A DNA stretch of 64,000 nucleotides from assembly GCA_041521345.1 (NCBI GenBank), contig JBGOHB010000009.1; one strand, written 5' to 3'. Source of the stretch: Virgibacillus_N oceani_A. GTDB lineage: Bacteria; Bacillota; Bacilli; Bacillales; Amphibacillaceae. The position numbers and the translations under genes are program-made. Positions 8,795-17,862 of the stretch are shown here, piece by piece (position 1 is the stretch's first letter; each line of letters opens with the position of its first letter). The notes under the pieces are model-generated. The model worked only from the letters and a program-made list of their open reading frames with translations. It did not search any database and was not told where the DNA came from.

Positions 8795-9655
8795 ATGGAT
8801 GGCTTTCAGAAAATGGTGGATAGCATTGAACATATCGAAAATAATTTGGACAGTGATCTTCCCATCGAAGATATTGCTGCAATAGCTTGTATGTCCAAAT
8901 TTCATTTCCAGCGAATGTTTAGCATGCTAACCGGATATACCGTCAGTGAATATATCCGAAATCGCCGTATCACTGTAGCTGCTCAGGAAATCGTTCATTC
9001 CAAAAAGAAAGTGATTGATGTTGCTTTAACATATGGTTATGAAACACCTGAATCTTTCACGAAAGCATTTCGACGTATTCATGGTGTCAGTCCAAGTGAG
9101 GCGAGAAAGCATAGTAAGTCACTAAAGGCCTATCCAAAACTCTCCTTTCAAATTCAAATAAAGGGTGATGTGGAGATGGATTACAAAATTGTGGAAAAGG
9201 ATGCTTTTTCAGTTGTTGGAAAAAGTATTCGAACGACGACAAACGGTGGAGAAAACCACCAGAAGATTGCTGAGTTTTGGGTGGAGTCCAATCAAAATGG
9301 TTTTGTGAAGAAGCTTGCTGAACATGCAGGAACGCTTGGATTGCTCGGTATTTGCAGTGATTTTGATAGTACCCAGGAAAATGTAACCTACTTGATTGGA
9401 GCGGAAAATAACATCGTGAATCTGCCGACTGATTGGGAAGAACATCAAATCCCAGGTGCAGCTTGGGCAGTTTTTCCGGTACATGGAGCTATGCCTGATG
9501 CCATGCCGAAAGTATGGAAAAGAATCTTCACCGAATGGTTTCCGGCAACAGGTTATGAGCATGCTGCCGGACCTGAGATGGAGGTTTATCCTTCAGATGA
9601 CGACCCTTCAGCTGAGGATTATTACAGTGAGATATGGATTCCGATTAAAAAATAA
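8795..9655 (+). CDS. AraC-family regulator with GyrI-like effector domain
   Basis: Transcription factor of 286 residues. The N-terminal AraC double helix-turn-helix (around residues 8-108) includes a second helix ending R-I-H-G-V-S-P-S-E-A-R. The C-terminal GyrI-like/AraC_E_bind domain (around 130-286) begins D-Y-K-I-V-E-K-D-A-F-S-V-V-G. That is the arrangement of Rob/SoxS-like multidrug sensors. AGAAGGGAGAG precedes ATG 8795. A close paralogue lies at 46107. The probable role is drug- or toxin-responsive activation of nearby genes (inferred). Confidence 0.88.
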   Translation: MDGFQKMVDSIEHIENNLDSDLPIEDIAAIACMSKFHFQRMFSMLTGYTVSEYIRNRRITVAAQEIVHSKKKVIDVALTYGYETPESFTKAFRRIHGVSPSEARKHSKSLKAYPKLSFQIQIKGDVEMDYKIVEKDAFSVVGKSIRTTTNGGENHQKIAEFWVESNQNGFVKKLAEHAGTLGLLGICSDFDSTQENVTYLIGAENNIVNLPTDWEEHQIPGAAWAVFPVHGAMPDAMPKVWKRIFTEWFPATGYEHAAGPEMEVYPSDDDPSAEDYYSEIWIPIKK

Positions 9656-9663
9656 TGAATGAA

Positions 9664-9699
9664 AGCACATGGGCATTTTTGTCCCTGTGCTTACTTTTT
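9664..9699 (+). terminator. intrinsic terminator after the AraC gene
   Basis: AGCACA (9664-9669) plus GGG pairs with CCC plus TGTGCT (9687-9692), with one bulged T, followed by a T-rich run to 9699. It separates the AraC-type regulator from the following acetyltransferase, whose ribosome site starts right behind it. Confidence 0.65.
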
Positions 9700-9716
9700 G
9701 CAAAAGGAGATGCAAA

Positions 9717-10169
9717 ATGGAAATTCGTAAACTAAAAAAACACGAACAGGCGCCAATGAATTTGTTGTTGTTGGCTGATCCATCCCGAAAAATAGTGGAG
9801 GAATATTTAAAAAGGGGAGAATGCTACGTTGCTGAAACCAGCGAAGAAGTTGTCGGCGTTTATGTACTGCTCCCCACCAGACCTGAAACTATCGAATTAA
9901 TAAATGTTGCTGTAGCAGAAGAACAACATGGAAGAGGTATAGGTAAACAATTAGTAATGGATGCTATTAAAAAAGTAAAAGATAAAGGCTATAAAACAAT
10001 GGAAATCGGTACTGGCAACTCTAGCATTGGTCAGCTTGCTTTATACCAAAAATGTGGATTTAGAATAAGCGGCATTGATAAAGATTTTTTCACCAGATAT
10101 TATTCAGAAGAAATATTTGAAAACGGCATCCAGTGTAAAGATATGATTCGGTTGTCGCAGGATTTATAG
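9717..10169 (+). CDS. GNAT-family N-acetyltransferase (YvbK-like)
   Basis: Acetyltransferase of 150 residues with motif A clearly visible: INVAVAEEQHGRGIGKQLV (V-A-x-x-x-Q-G-x-G-x-G/A type). It continues G-N-S-S-I-G-Q-L-A-L-Y-Q-K-C-G-F and a C-terminal FFTRYY...I-Q-C-K-D-M-I-R-L, typical of the bacillar YvbK subgroup. ATG 9717 is preferred over an upstream in-frame start because AAAGGAG lies seven to eight bases before it and a terminator hairpin occupies the upstream part. The substrate is unknown. Confidence 0.85.
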   Translation: MEIRKLKKHEQAPMNLLLLADPSRKIVEEYLKRGECYVAETSEEVVGVYVLLPTRPETIELINVAVAEEQHGRGIGKQLVMDAIKKVKDKGYKTMEIGTGNSSIGQLALYQKCGFRISGIDKDFFTRYYSEEIFENGIQCKDMIRLSQDL

Positions 10170-10196
10170 TACAATGAAAAAAAAGATTGATTGGGA

Positions 10197-10607
10197 ATGA
10201 AGAAAGTATATGCCTACATAACAAGGATCATACATTGTCAGGTGCAGGTATTGATTTTGAAACATCCAATACCTGAGGCAGGTATCCAAATACCTAAAGG
10301 GACGGTTGAAGAAAAGGAAAACACTTATCAAGCAGTGATTAGAGAAGTGGAAGAGGAAACAGGATTAATGGAATTCGATGTCGTTAGATTAATAGCTGAA
10401 GATGTTTGGAAAAACGATGACGGTGAAATACATCATAGATTTTTTTATGAGATTAGTGTGAAAAATCCTCCCGATGAGTGGGCTTATCAGCCAACAGGGG
10501 GAGGGGCTGAAGTGGGGTTGACCTTCCGTTTTTTCTGGATGTCTTCCAGGAATGAAGTTGAACTGGTTCGAGGGCATGGGGATTATTTAGACCATATTTT
10601 CGCTTGA
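10197..10607 (+). CDS. NUDIX hydrolase
   Basis: Second NUDIX hydrolase in the window, about 136 residues. The box is complete: GTVEEKENTYQAVIREVEEE followed by T-G-L, preceded by I-Q-I-P-K-G. An F-Y-E-I and late H-G-D-Y-L-D-H-I-F segment complete the fold. A TTG at 10191 is also in frame. ATG 10197 overlaps the stop of an eight-codon frame starting at 10174 (ATGA overlap), which may couple translation but could be chance. The substrate is unknown. Confidence 0.8.
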   Translation: MKKVYAYITRIIHCQVQVLILKHPIPEAGIQIPKGTVEEKENTYQAVIREVEEETGLMEFDVVRLIAEDVWKNDDGEIHHRFFYEISVKNPPDEWAYQPTGGGAEVGLTFRFFWMSSRNEVELVRGHGDYLDHIFA

Positions 10608-10651
10608 AATAGTTTTATGTAAATTATTTAGTTTGAAAGGAATGAGTATGG

Positions 10652-11359
10652 TTGGAAAAAGTGAAGATTCATCCGCTTATACTCCTTGCTCTATGCATCA
10701 ATTCAATCGCCATGGCTATGTATGCCTATCGTAATTTTGCAAATCAGGAAACGGGCAATGGCGTTATATTTTCAGTTTTGTTTCTCTTCCTGGTCGGGCT
10801 GGTCATCTGGGGCATCATCAGAAATAGGGAGATAAAAAAGAAAGCAGGATTTAATGGGAGTGATACTATGGTCAGAATAAGAGATGTACAACCTAAAGAT
10901 TTAGATCAGATTTTGAAAATCGAACAAGACAGTTTTATCGAAGCAGAAGCTGCCACAAAAGAGGTTTTTATTAATAGAATGAACCTTATACCGGACACCT
11001 TCCTGGTGGCAGAAATAGAAGGAGACATTGTAGGATTTATCAATGGTCCGGTAATTCAGCAGCCATATATCACCGATGATCTCTTTAAACGAATAACCAA
11101 AAACCTCGATAAAGGCGGAGTGCAGAGCATTTTGGGTGTTGTTATTTCAAAAAATGAGAGAAACAGGGGTATAGCAACCATGCTTATTGAAAAACTGACA
11201 GAACTCGCAAAAGAAAAAAGAAGGGATGCTATCACTTTAACCTGCAGAGAGGAATTAGTCCCGTTTTATGAAAAGCATGGCTTTGTAAATCATGGAAGAT
11301 CGGAGTCCGAGCACGCTGGTGTACAGTGGTATAATATGTTTAAAAACCTGCTGGAATAA
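10652..11359 (+). CDS. membrane-anchored GNAT acetyltransferase (2-TM + GNAT)
   Basis: A 235-residue protein. Residues 7-27 and 38-59 are two hydrophobic helices (PLILLALCINSIAMAMYAY; VIFSVLFLFLVGLVIWGII), then R-N-R-E-I-K-K-K, then a full GNAT domain from about residue 73 (M-V-R-I-R-D-V) with motif A NERNRGIATMLIEKL. The second unit has its own ATG (10868) and a GGGAGTG ribosome site. Two genes may therefore have been joined by loss of a stop codon, or translation may start twice. TTG 10652 follows AAAGGA at a spacing of ten. Confidence 0.65.
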   Translation: MEKVKIHPLILLALCINSIAMAMYAYRNFANQETGNGVIFSVLFLFLVGLVIWGIIRNREIKKKAGFNGSDTMVRIRDVQPKDLDQILKIEQDSFIEAEAATKEVFINRMNLIPDTFLVAEIEGDIVGFINGPVIQQPYITDDLFKRITKNLDKGGVQSILGVVISKNERNRGIATMLIEKLTELAKEKRRDAITLTCREELVPFYEKHGFVNHGRSESEHAGVQWYNMFKNLLE

Positions 11360-11426
11360 GAGATTACAGTGCAATATTACAAAACCCCAAATAAAGTTGT
11401 TGCCCAGCCTGGAAAGGATCTGCACA

Positions 11427-12021
11427 ATATACATACCCAAACATTACAAAGAAACAGATATGAAGAAAATCAAAGAATTCATTAAGCGGAATGGTTTTGG
11501 CACTGTTGTAATTACGGAAGAAGGTAAACCGATTGCAACGCATATACCTTTGATGTTGCGTAAAATGGATGATGATATTTATTTAACCGGACATATCGCT
11601 AAAGTAAACCCGCAATGGAAAACGTTCGGGAACGAGAATAACGATGTACTAATAATGTTCCAGGGATCACACGCCTATGTACCCTCTTCCTGGTATAAAG
11701 AGGAGGATGTACCTACATGGAATTATCAATCAGTACATGTTTACGGAACAGCAAGATTATGAGTGAAGAAGAACTGAAGGAAGACATTATATTACTTTTG
11801 GAAAATTATGAAATCCGTCGTAAGCATGCAGCCTTGTGGAAAATCTTTCTCCCGAGACGTTAAAACAAATAAGAGGGATCGTTGGTTCTAATATTAAAAT
11901 CAATGAATTGAGTCAAAACAGAACAGAAGAGGATTATCAAAATATCATTGATAAATTGTATGAGGAAAATGATTTAAATGCTCAGCAGGTAGCAGACGTA
12001 ATGAAAGATAAATTGAAGTAG
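11427..12021 (+). pseudogene. PaiB-like FMN-binding negative regulator, decayed
   Basis: The sequence matches PaiB (B. subtilis repressor of sporulation and degradative enzymes) along its whole length but with several lesions. The expected ATG is ATA (11427), eight bases after a good GGAAAGGA site and followed by Y-I-P-K-H-Y-K-E-T-D. Frameshifts occur near 11758 (after V-Y-G-T-A-R) and near 11836 (after A-L-W). About six codons are missing from the C-terminal part, which ends L-S-Q-N-R-T-E-E-D-Y-Q-N-I-I and V-A-D-V-M-K-D. Confidence 0.85.
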
Positions 12022-12152
12022 TATTTTTAAAGGTAAATATTGTAGAATTTAACACATTCGAAAATTAAAAATCTTAATATTTTATAATTAGTGTATGTAG
12101 CAATCATGCAAAAATATGGGTATAATAATAGACAGTTGAAGGTGGTGATTAG

Positions 12153-12637
12153 GTGGATAAGGAAGAACTTATCAATTATTGGATCAGTTCATCCGATAGC
12201 GACTTTAAAACAATGAAAAACTTATATCGGAGTAAGGATTACCACTGCAGTCTCTTCATTGGCCACTTAGTGTTAGAGAATTGTGAAAGCAGTTTATATT
12301 CATCAATCTGGTTCTAATAACCCACCAAGATCCCATGATTTATTATTGTTATCGGAGAAATCGGGCCTTGAAACAACTGAACAGCAAAAGATACCTTATA
12401 TTTAATAACGACATTCAATATTAGTGCAAGATATCCTGATTATTAGGAAACTTGGCTTATCGCCAAGTCCTAATGGAGAAAGCCTTAGTTGAACTTATGC
12501 AGGTAGGAATGTTTTATGCTTTCTTACCTGTCAAAAAAAGTTTTTATAAAAAATGCACAGCTTCATATACAGCAGATAATATTGATAAGATAAGGGAATT
12601 GAGACTATGGCTACTGTCCATTCTCGAAAGTCAATAA
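12153..12637 (+). pseudogene. HEPN-domain toxin (HepT-like), decayed and interrupted
   Basis: GTG 12153, behind AAGGTGGTG, starts a HEPN-type protein (D-K-E-E-L-I-N-Y-W-I...D-Y-H-C-S-L-F-I-G-H-L-V). Frameshifts at about 12285 and 12400 break it: the middle part reads in another phase, N-N-P-P-R-S-H-D-L-L-L-L-S-E-K-S-G-L-E-T-T-E-Q-Q-K. A roughly 90-base foreign stretch (12445-12535) then precedes the C-terminus (Y-K-K-C-T-A-S-Y...E-L-R-L-W-L-L-S-I-L-E). The end overlaps the MNT gene by 31 bases, as in HEPN/MNT toxin-antitoxin pairs. The toxin cannot be made. Confidence 0.8.
12445..12535 (+). mobile_element. small two-hairpin insertion inside the HEPN gene
   Basis: Between two parts of the HEPN gene lies about 90 bases with no similarity to the family. 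It is built of a perfect 7-bp hairpin (ACTTGGC at 12450-12456 with GCCAAGT at 12462-12468) and a 10-bp hairpin (12500-12509 with 12521-12530, arms starting CAGGTA and ending TACCTG). Paired hairpins of this kind are typical of the ends of IS200/IS605-type elements and their miniature derivatives. No transposase is present. The assignment is inference. Confidence 0.4.
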
Positions 12638-12894
12638 CCGACATAGCTGCAAAATATGCCAACCTTCTAAAAGAACATGTCAATCTCCACAGTCTTTATG
12701 TATACGGTTCTCATGTTATTGGTACTTATAGAGATGACAGTGATATTGACATTGCCGTTGTTGCTGAAGGGTTTACTGGTGACATGGTTGAAGTTACATT
12801 CAAGTTAATGAAGATTAGACGTGAGGTGAATAATCGAATAGAACCACATCCCTTTATGGTTGAAGAATTTGATGAAGCAAATGTAATGGCTTAA
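12607..12894 (+). CDS. MNT-domain nucleotidyltransferase (MntA-like antitoxin), slightly truncated
   Basis: Minimal nucleotidyltransferase of 95 residues. The signature G-S-x10-D-x-D is exact (YVYGSHVIGTYRDDSDIDIA), so catalysis should be possible. In HEPN/MNT systems the MNT protein AMPylates and silences the HEPN RNase. Its ATG lies inside the end of the HEPN gene. The frame stops at TAA 12892, but homology-like reading continues in phase for ten more codons (E-V-M-A-T-G-I-C-I-V) to TGA 12925. This suggests a recent nonsense change that trims the C-terminus. With the toxin dead, the gene is an orphan antitoxin under relaxed selection. Confidence 0.75.
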   Translation: MATVHSRKSITDIAAKYANLLKEHVNLHSLYVYGSHVIGTYRDDSDIDIAVVAEGFTGDMVEVTFKLMKIRREVNNRIEPHPFMVEEFDEANVMA

Positions 12895-12928
12895 GAAGTC
12901 ATGGCAACTGGTATTTGTATAGTGTGAG

Positions 12929-12960
12929 AAAAAATCCTGCAGCATCATGCAGGATTTTTT
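12929..12960 (+). terminator. intrinsic terminator of the HEPN/MNT unit
   Basis: A perfect 13-bp stem (12929-12941 with 12948-12960) with core AATCCTGCA/TGCAGGATT, a six-base loop and T6 as the 3' arm end. It starts two bases after the ancestral stop codon of the MNT gene. The A-run/T-run symmetry makes it work in both directions. The 250 bases that follow, up to the subtilase ribosome site, hold nothing else I can identify. Confidence 0.85.
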
Positions 12961-13222
12961 CAATAGTAATATTAAACCTTTCATCTCTCCTACATATTTC
13001 CTGGACACATTTCATACTTGAAGATCTGCACAAGATGCCGATAGTGCGAGAACCTTTCCTGTTGTTCATTAATACAGGGGCAATTCATCTAGGACTAATT
13101 AAATACAAAGCTATTTTTATTTGACGAAAAATCCATAATTATCCCTATTGTATTAATTATGTGAATTAAGTAAAATCGCCTTGTTAGCAGTATAAATCTA
13201 TCAAAGGGGTGTGATCTTCAGT

Positions 13223-16200
13223 ATGTTAAAACGAGGTATTTTCATACATATAGGGGCAATGGTATTACTGTTATTTGTTTTAGTGGGGGGCGGAATACTT
13301 GTAAGCGGTAATTTTCATGCGGAACCGGAATCTGCAGTTGTGGAATCCGAGAAGGAGCGTGTTGTCATAGAGTTGAGTGAGCCTGCCATTTTTGCCCAGT
13401 TAATAGAAGATGATGAGAAACAACTGAAAACGATGGACAAAGAAGTAATACAAAGTACAAAACAGACCTTGCAACATAAGCAGCAGGCCGTTTTAAACGA
13501 CATAGAAGAAGCCAGTATACATATTGAAATCTCACATGAATATGCTTTTACCTTTAATGGTTTAGCTTCAGAAGTTAGTTCCGATGATATTACCAGATTG
13601 GAGAAAGTCCCTGGTGTGGAAGCAATACATAAAGATGAGACATTTTATATTAATCTAGAAGATAGCGTGCCACTAATAGGGGCTCCAGAGGTATGGGAGA
13701 AAGAGGATGAAGATGGCCAATCTTTGACAGGAGAAGGAATGACGGTTGCGATTATTGATTCGGGTATCGATTATAACCACCCGGATCTCGGTAATGGTTT
13801 TGGTTCTGACTATAAAGTAGTCGATGGCTACAATTTTATTAATGATAGTAATGATCCAATGGATGATAATGGACATGGTACACATGTTGCCGGAATTGTT
13901 GCAGGAAATGGGGAGATGACAGGTGTTGCTCCAGATGCCAATCTAACAGCATATAAGGTGATGAATAGTAGCGGAAGAGGGAACACGTCCGATATTATTG
14001 CAGCCATTGAGCGTGCTGCAGATCCAGAGAATCCGCACCGGGCTGATGTCATTAATATGAGCTTAGGGGGGCCTGGTGATGAAAACAGTCCACTATCTCA
14101 GGCTTCTAATCTAGCAGTACAATCAGGTGTTGTTGTGATAGTATCATCAGGAAATAGCGGTCCGGGTAAGCACACCGTTACTGCTCCAGGAAATGCAACA
14201 GATGTATTAACGGTTGGAGCGAGTATGAGTGGGGTAAATATCCCTGAGGCAAGAATAGTTAGTCCTGTTAATCATTTTATCCAATCTAATAGATTGAGTT
14301 TTTCTGCAAGTATTGATTCAGATCTGTCAGAGGTTGAAGTTGTTGATGTGGGCAGAGGCACACCAGAGGAGTTTGAAGGAAAAGATGTTACAGGAAAAAT
14401 GGTACTTTCCTTGAATAGTCCAGGAAATTTTAATATCGCATCGCTTGCAGAAGAACATGGTGCATCGGGGATATTATTTTATTATGAATCAATAGGAGGA
14501 AATGGACCTGGCTTCCCGTTTGAGAATTCTAGTGAAAATGAGTATGAAAAGAATGGCCAGCATCAATTTTCAATTGGTCCAAAATTTGATGGAAGGTTAA
14601 ATATTATTGCTCTTGAGATAGATCAGCAATCCGGAGAATTAATAAAAAGAAACCTTGCAGATGATCAAGTCGTAAATCTTGAATTAACAGAAACTGAAGG
14701 AACGGATTTAATGGCGGACTTCAGTTCGCGGGGACCGACCGAAAATTTCCATATGAAGCCGGAGATAGTAGCACCAGGTGTTGAAATTTTATCTACAATG
14801 CCGGAAGATTTATTTGAGGGCGGCTATTATCGTTATTCCGGGACAAGCATGGCAGCACCGCATGTTGCTGGGGCTGCCGCAATTTTGGCACAGCAACATT
14901 CTGAATGGAATGCAGGAGAGATACAGAGTGCACTTGTCTCATCGGCACATCAACTTCCTGATGCTGACCCTATTACACAGGGAGCGGGAAGATTAGATGT
15001 AAATCAGGCATCAGAGACAGAATTGTTTTCTATGCCTGATCAACTATCCTTTCAAACTGCTGATTTGCATCAAGAAGAAGTCAATGAACAGCAGCAATTT
15101 AAACTTGTGAATAAAGGAGACGAACAACGAACGTATCAATTATCCCATCAAATGTATAGTAAAGATGAATTGGAGGAGTACGGAGTTACAGTTAGTGTAG
15201 AACCGGAAACAGTAACCCTAGAACGGGGAGAAACCAGTGAAATTGAGGTCAGCATTTCGATGGACCAGCCACATGCTGACTTGGATGTTATGGGTTGGAT
15301 TGAAGCAACACCTGTTGATGACAATGTTGATGAAACGATTCATATTCCTTTTTATCTTGGAGTTCAGTATATGCAAATTCATCTTACGCCTGAACCGGCA
15401 TATGGTGCAACAGAAGCATTTATTTATAGTCCGCTTCATCTTGAGGAGGCTCCGGTGTTATCCATTACTGCTCCAAGTGGTAAGACAATGGAACTGGAAG
15501 CTGAGTTCAGCCATGATTATTGGTGGAGAATTCCAGTTGTACTGGATGAAATTGGTGCATATAAAATAGAGGCAGAAGGAGCAAGTACCTCAGGAAAAAC
15601 ATTAAGGGGCAATACAGTATTAGAATCCTTATCAGTGGAAGGAAGTTATGACCAGGTTAAATGGCAGGCAACAGGACCATATGGAGCAGGCAGTACACAA
15701 TTATTAAATCCGTCTAAGGATCAATGGACAGTGTCAAGCCCTGTTTCACCAACTTTGTTTCAATCTGATGATGATATGCAGAGCTGGAAAGAGTTACGTA
15801 ATCTTCCTGTCCCAACTGGTTGGCCTTCTGCTGCTGTGACGAATCCGTTAAATAGTAATCATATGTATGTTGCCATTAATGGAAGAAATGATCCTACCTA
15901 TGAAGGTAAATTACTGGCTACGACTGATGATGGAAAATCTTGGTCAACACTGCCGTTCCCTGATATACAAATTGATGATTTGATCATTAGTCATGATGGA
16001 AGCTCATTAGTTGCTTTGACAAATCAGGAAATTCATATATCTGCTGATAACGGAAAAAGCTGGAAGAAGGTTCCTGGTGCTTGGAATCAGCTTTCAGATA
16101 TGCATATGGATGGGGATGATTTGTTTTTCGTTCAATCAGATAGTGTTTATGTTGTACGCAATGCAGTCGCTGGTAATCTTGAAGCTGAATTGTTATTTTC

Positions 16201-17542
16201 TGCCAAAGACGGCTCTGGATCCGTAATTACTGGCGAGGATGGTAAACTGGTGTTTGTTACTAATTACCCGAATCATTTGTATGTATCAACTGATTATGGA
16301 GATACTTGGGAGCATGCTAATGAGTTAAGCTCAAGACCTTTTCAAGTAATCTATGAGAATAAGAAAATTACAGTTATTACACTCAATGATATGAAGGTGA
16401 GCTCTGATTTAGGTGAATCATGGGAGGAATGGGAGTTACCTCAAAAGGGTTCTATAGTTTACGATATTGTATTTTCAAATCACTCCTCTGGAGCAAAGAA
16501 TGAAACGGCCTATTTAGCTTCTGAATTGGATGGCATCTATAAGACTGAAAATAGTGGAGATGACTATGAAAGAATGGGTATTCCCTCACTGAATGTATAT
16601 GATCTGGCAGTAACAAACAGAAATGGTACAGACTATTTACTGGCAGGAACTCAATGGGAAATATATGAGTCTGAATTGTCACAAGAGGACAGTGTAAGGC
16701 AGCCAGAACTGGAATGGGGAAAATCCGGTTACGAGTCTACGATGGGGGCAACTGCACGACATGTTGCAGTTGACCCTGAAGATCATTCGATCGTATATAA
16801 GGTGATTGAAAGTGCGCAGAGCTACTTCTACATTTATAAAAGTGTGGACTATGGAGAGACTTGGACTAGAAAACTGCAGGCATCAGAGGTACCATATGAT
16901 TTATATATTCATCCCGCAGATTCAAGCAAGCTATTTGTTCCTTATTGGTCTTTGACAGGCAGAGGAATTTATGTCAGCGAGGATGCTGGTGAAACATGGA
17001 GCACCATTTCTTTTGCGGATGTACCAATGGCAGTCGCAGGTGACCCAAATGATGCAAATAAATTCTGGGTTGGAACAGAGGGAGGATTGTTTTTAACCAC
17101 AGACGGTGGAACTACTTTCACTAATTTGTCTGAAGAGCCAGTGCAATCGATTGCTGTTAACCCTGACAATCCGAATCACTTAGTTGTTGGCGGTGAAGCT
17201 TTGTTTGTAAGTGGTGATGGAGGTAAGACATTGGAACAGAGTGATTACTTAGACATAAGACTATCTGTAAGTGATCTGGTATTTCAATTGAATGATTCAA
17301 ATATCGTGTATGCTGCAACAGATACATTCCAAGAAGCAGATTTAACCAAACGTGGTCGTGGTGTACTGCGCAGTACAGATGGCGGTAAATCATGGCATAG
17401 CTTCTCGAATGGTTTGAACAACCTGGATACAACATCACTCGAACTTTCACCAAACGAAAGAGAGTTATTCGTTGGTACGCGTGGAGGCAGTGTGTATCGC
17501 ATTAGCTTAGAAAATGTAGATGATATAATTAGTAAGGAATGA
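13223..17542 (+). CDS. secreted S8 subtilase with PA domain and C-terminal BNR-like repeats
   Basis: A very large exported serine peptidase (1439 residues from ATG 13223; GTG 13211 is also possible behind AAAGGGG). A signal peptide (K-R-G-I-F then a long hydrophobic stretch) is followed by an I9-like propeptide and the S8 catalytic domain. The triad is Asp179 (IIDSGIDYNHPDL), His218 (NGHGTHVAG) and Ser542 (GTSMAAPHVAG). A protease-associated insert lies before the Ser motif, as in Bacillus Vpr. An Fn3-like/beta-sandwich part spans about 610-830. From about 850 to the end there are repeated Asp-box/BNR motifs (TDDGKSW, SADNGKSW, STDYGDTW, SSDLGESW, SVDYGETW, SEDAGETW, TTDGGTTF, STDGGKSW), predicting a beta-propeller. 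No sortase or S-layer anchor is seen, so it is probably free or wall-associated. Confidence 0.92.
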   Translation: MLKRGIFIHIGAMVLLLFVLVGGGILVSGNFHAEPESAVVESEKERVVIELSEPAIFAQLIEDDEKQLKTMDKEVIQSTKQTLQHKQQAVLNDIEEASIHIEISHEYAFTFNGLASEVSSDDITRLEKVPGVEAIHKDETFYINLEDSVPLIGAPEVWEKEDEDGQSLTGEGMTVAIIDSGIDYNHPDLGNGFGSDYKVVDGYNFINDSNDPMDDNGHGTHVAGIVAGNGEMTGVAPDANLTAYKVMNSSGRGNTSDIIAAIERAADPENPHRADVINMSLGGPGDENSPLSQASNLAVQSGVVVIVSSGNSGPGKHTVTAPGNATDVLTVGASMSGVNIPEARIVSPVNHFIQSNRLSFSASIDSDLSEVEVVDVGRGTPEEFEGKDVTGKMVLSLNSPGNFNIASLAEEHGASGILFYYESIGGNGPGFPFENSSENEYEKNGQHQFSIGPKFDGRLNIIALEIDQQSGELIKRNLADDQVVNLELTETEGTDLMADFSSRGPTENFHMKPEIVAPGVEILSTMPEDLFEGGYYRYSGTSMAAPHVAGAAAILAQQHSEWNAGEIQSALVSSAHQLPDADPITQGAGRLDVNQASETELFSMPDQLSFQTADLHQEEVNEQQQFKLVNKGDEQRTYQLSHQMYSKDELEEYGVTVSVEPETVTLERGETSEIEVSISMDQPHADLDVMGWIEATPVDDNVDETIHIPFYLGVQYMQIHLTPEPAYGATEAFIYSPLHLEEAPVLSITAPSGKTMELEAEFSHDYWWRIPVVLDEIGAYKIEAEGASTSGKTLRGNTVLESLSVEGSYDQVKWQATGPYGAGSTQLLNPSKDQWTVSSPVSPTLFQSDDDMQSWKELRNLPVPTGWPSAAVTNPLNSNHMYVAINGRNDPTYEGKLLATTDDGKSWSTLPFPDIQIDDLIISHDGSSLVALTNQEIHISADNGKSWKKVPGAWNQLSDMHMDGDDLFFVQSDSVYVVRNAVAGNLEAELLFSAKDGSGSVITGEDGKLVFVTNYPNHLYVSTDYGDTWEHANELSSRPFQVIYENKKITVITLNDMKVSSDLGESWEEWELPQKGSIVYDIVFSNHSSGAKNETAYLASELDGIYKTENSGDDYERMGIPSLNVYDLAVTNRNGTDYLLAGTQWEIYESELSQEDSVRQPELEWGKSGYESTMGATARHVAVDPEDHSIVYKVIESAQSYFYIYKSVDYGETWTRKLQASEVPYDLYIHPADSSKLFVPYWSLTGRGIYVSEDAGETWSTISFADVPMAVAGDPNDANKFWVGTEGGLFLTTDGGTTFTNLSEEPVQSIAVNPDNPNHLVVGGEALFVSGDGGKTLEQSDYLDIRLSVSDLVFQLNDSNIVYAATDTFQEADLTKRGRGVLRSTDGGKSWHSFSNGLNNLDTTSLELSPNERELFVGTRGGSVYRISLENVDDIISKE

Positions 17543-17636
17543 TTACCAGATAAAGAAAGCTGTTTTGGGAAATTTTATCTTACATTGAATTAGCTCATCA
17601 GAGTGATCAACACTAACAATTGGATTCGATATGTTA

Positions 17637-17690
17637 GTTCTCCACTTCATTTTTTGGCAGAAAATAAAGTGGGGAACTTTTTTCTTTTCT
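17637..17690 (+). terminator. intrinsic terminator after the subtilase
   Basis: GTTCTCCACTT (17637-17647) pairs with AAGTGGGGAAC (17667-17677) through 11 pairs with one G-T, then a long T-rich tail follows. It lies 95 bases after the subtilase stop. Confidence 0.75.
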
Positions 17691-17862
17691 TGGTGCTTCC
17701 ACACCTGAATAAAGATATTCGGTTGATCAATTATGTAAAAACATTTCAGAGGCTGAGACAAAAGAACTTTAACCAAAAGAAAACCCGAACTTTAATAAAG
17801 TTTGTGAGAATAATTTGCTCCGGAAATATACTGATATGAACGAAAATGTCAAGTCCCACTCC

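Noticed and set aside
12285..12410. Programmed frameshifting in the HEPN gene
   Set aside because: Two shifts plus a foreign insertion and no slippery heptamer or pseudoknot; decay explains it better.
17543..17840. Rightward frame downstream of the subtilase
   Set aside because: It runs through the terminator hairpin and has no ribosome site or domain.
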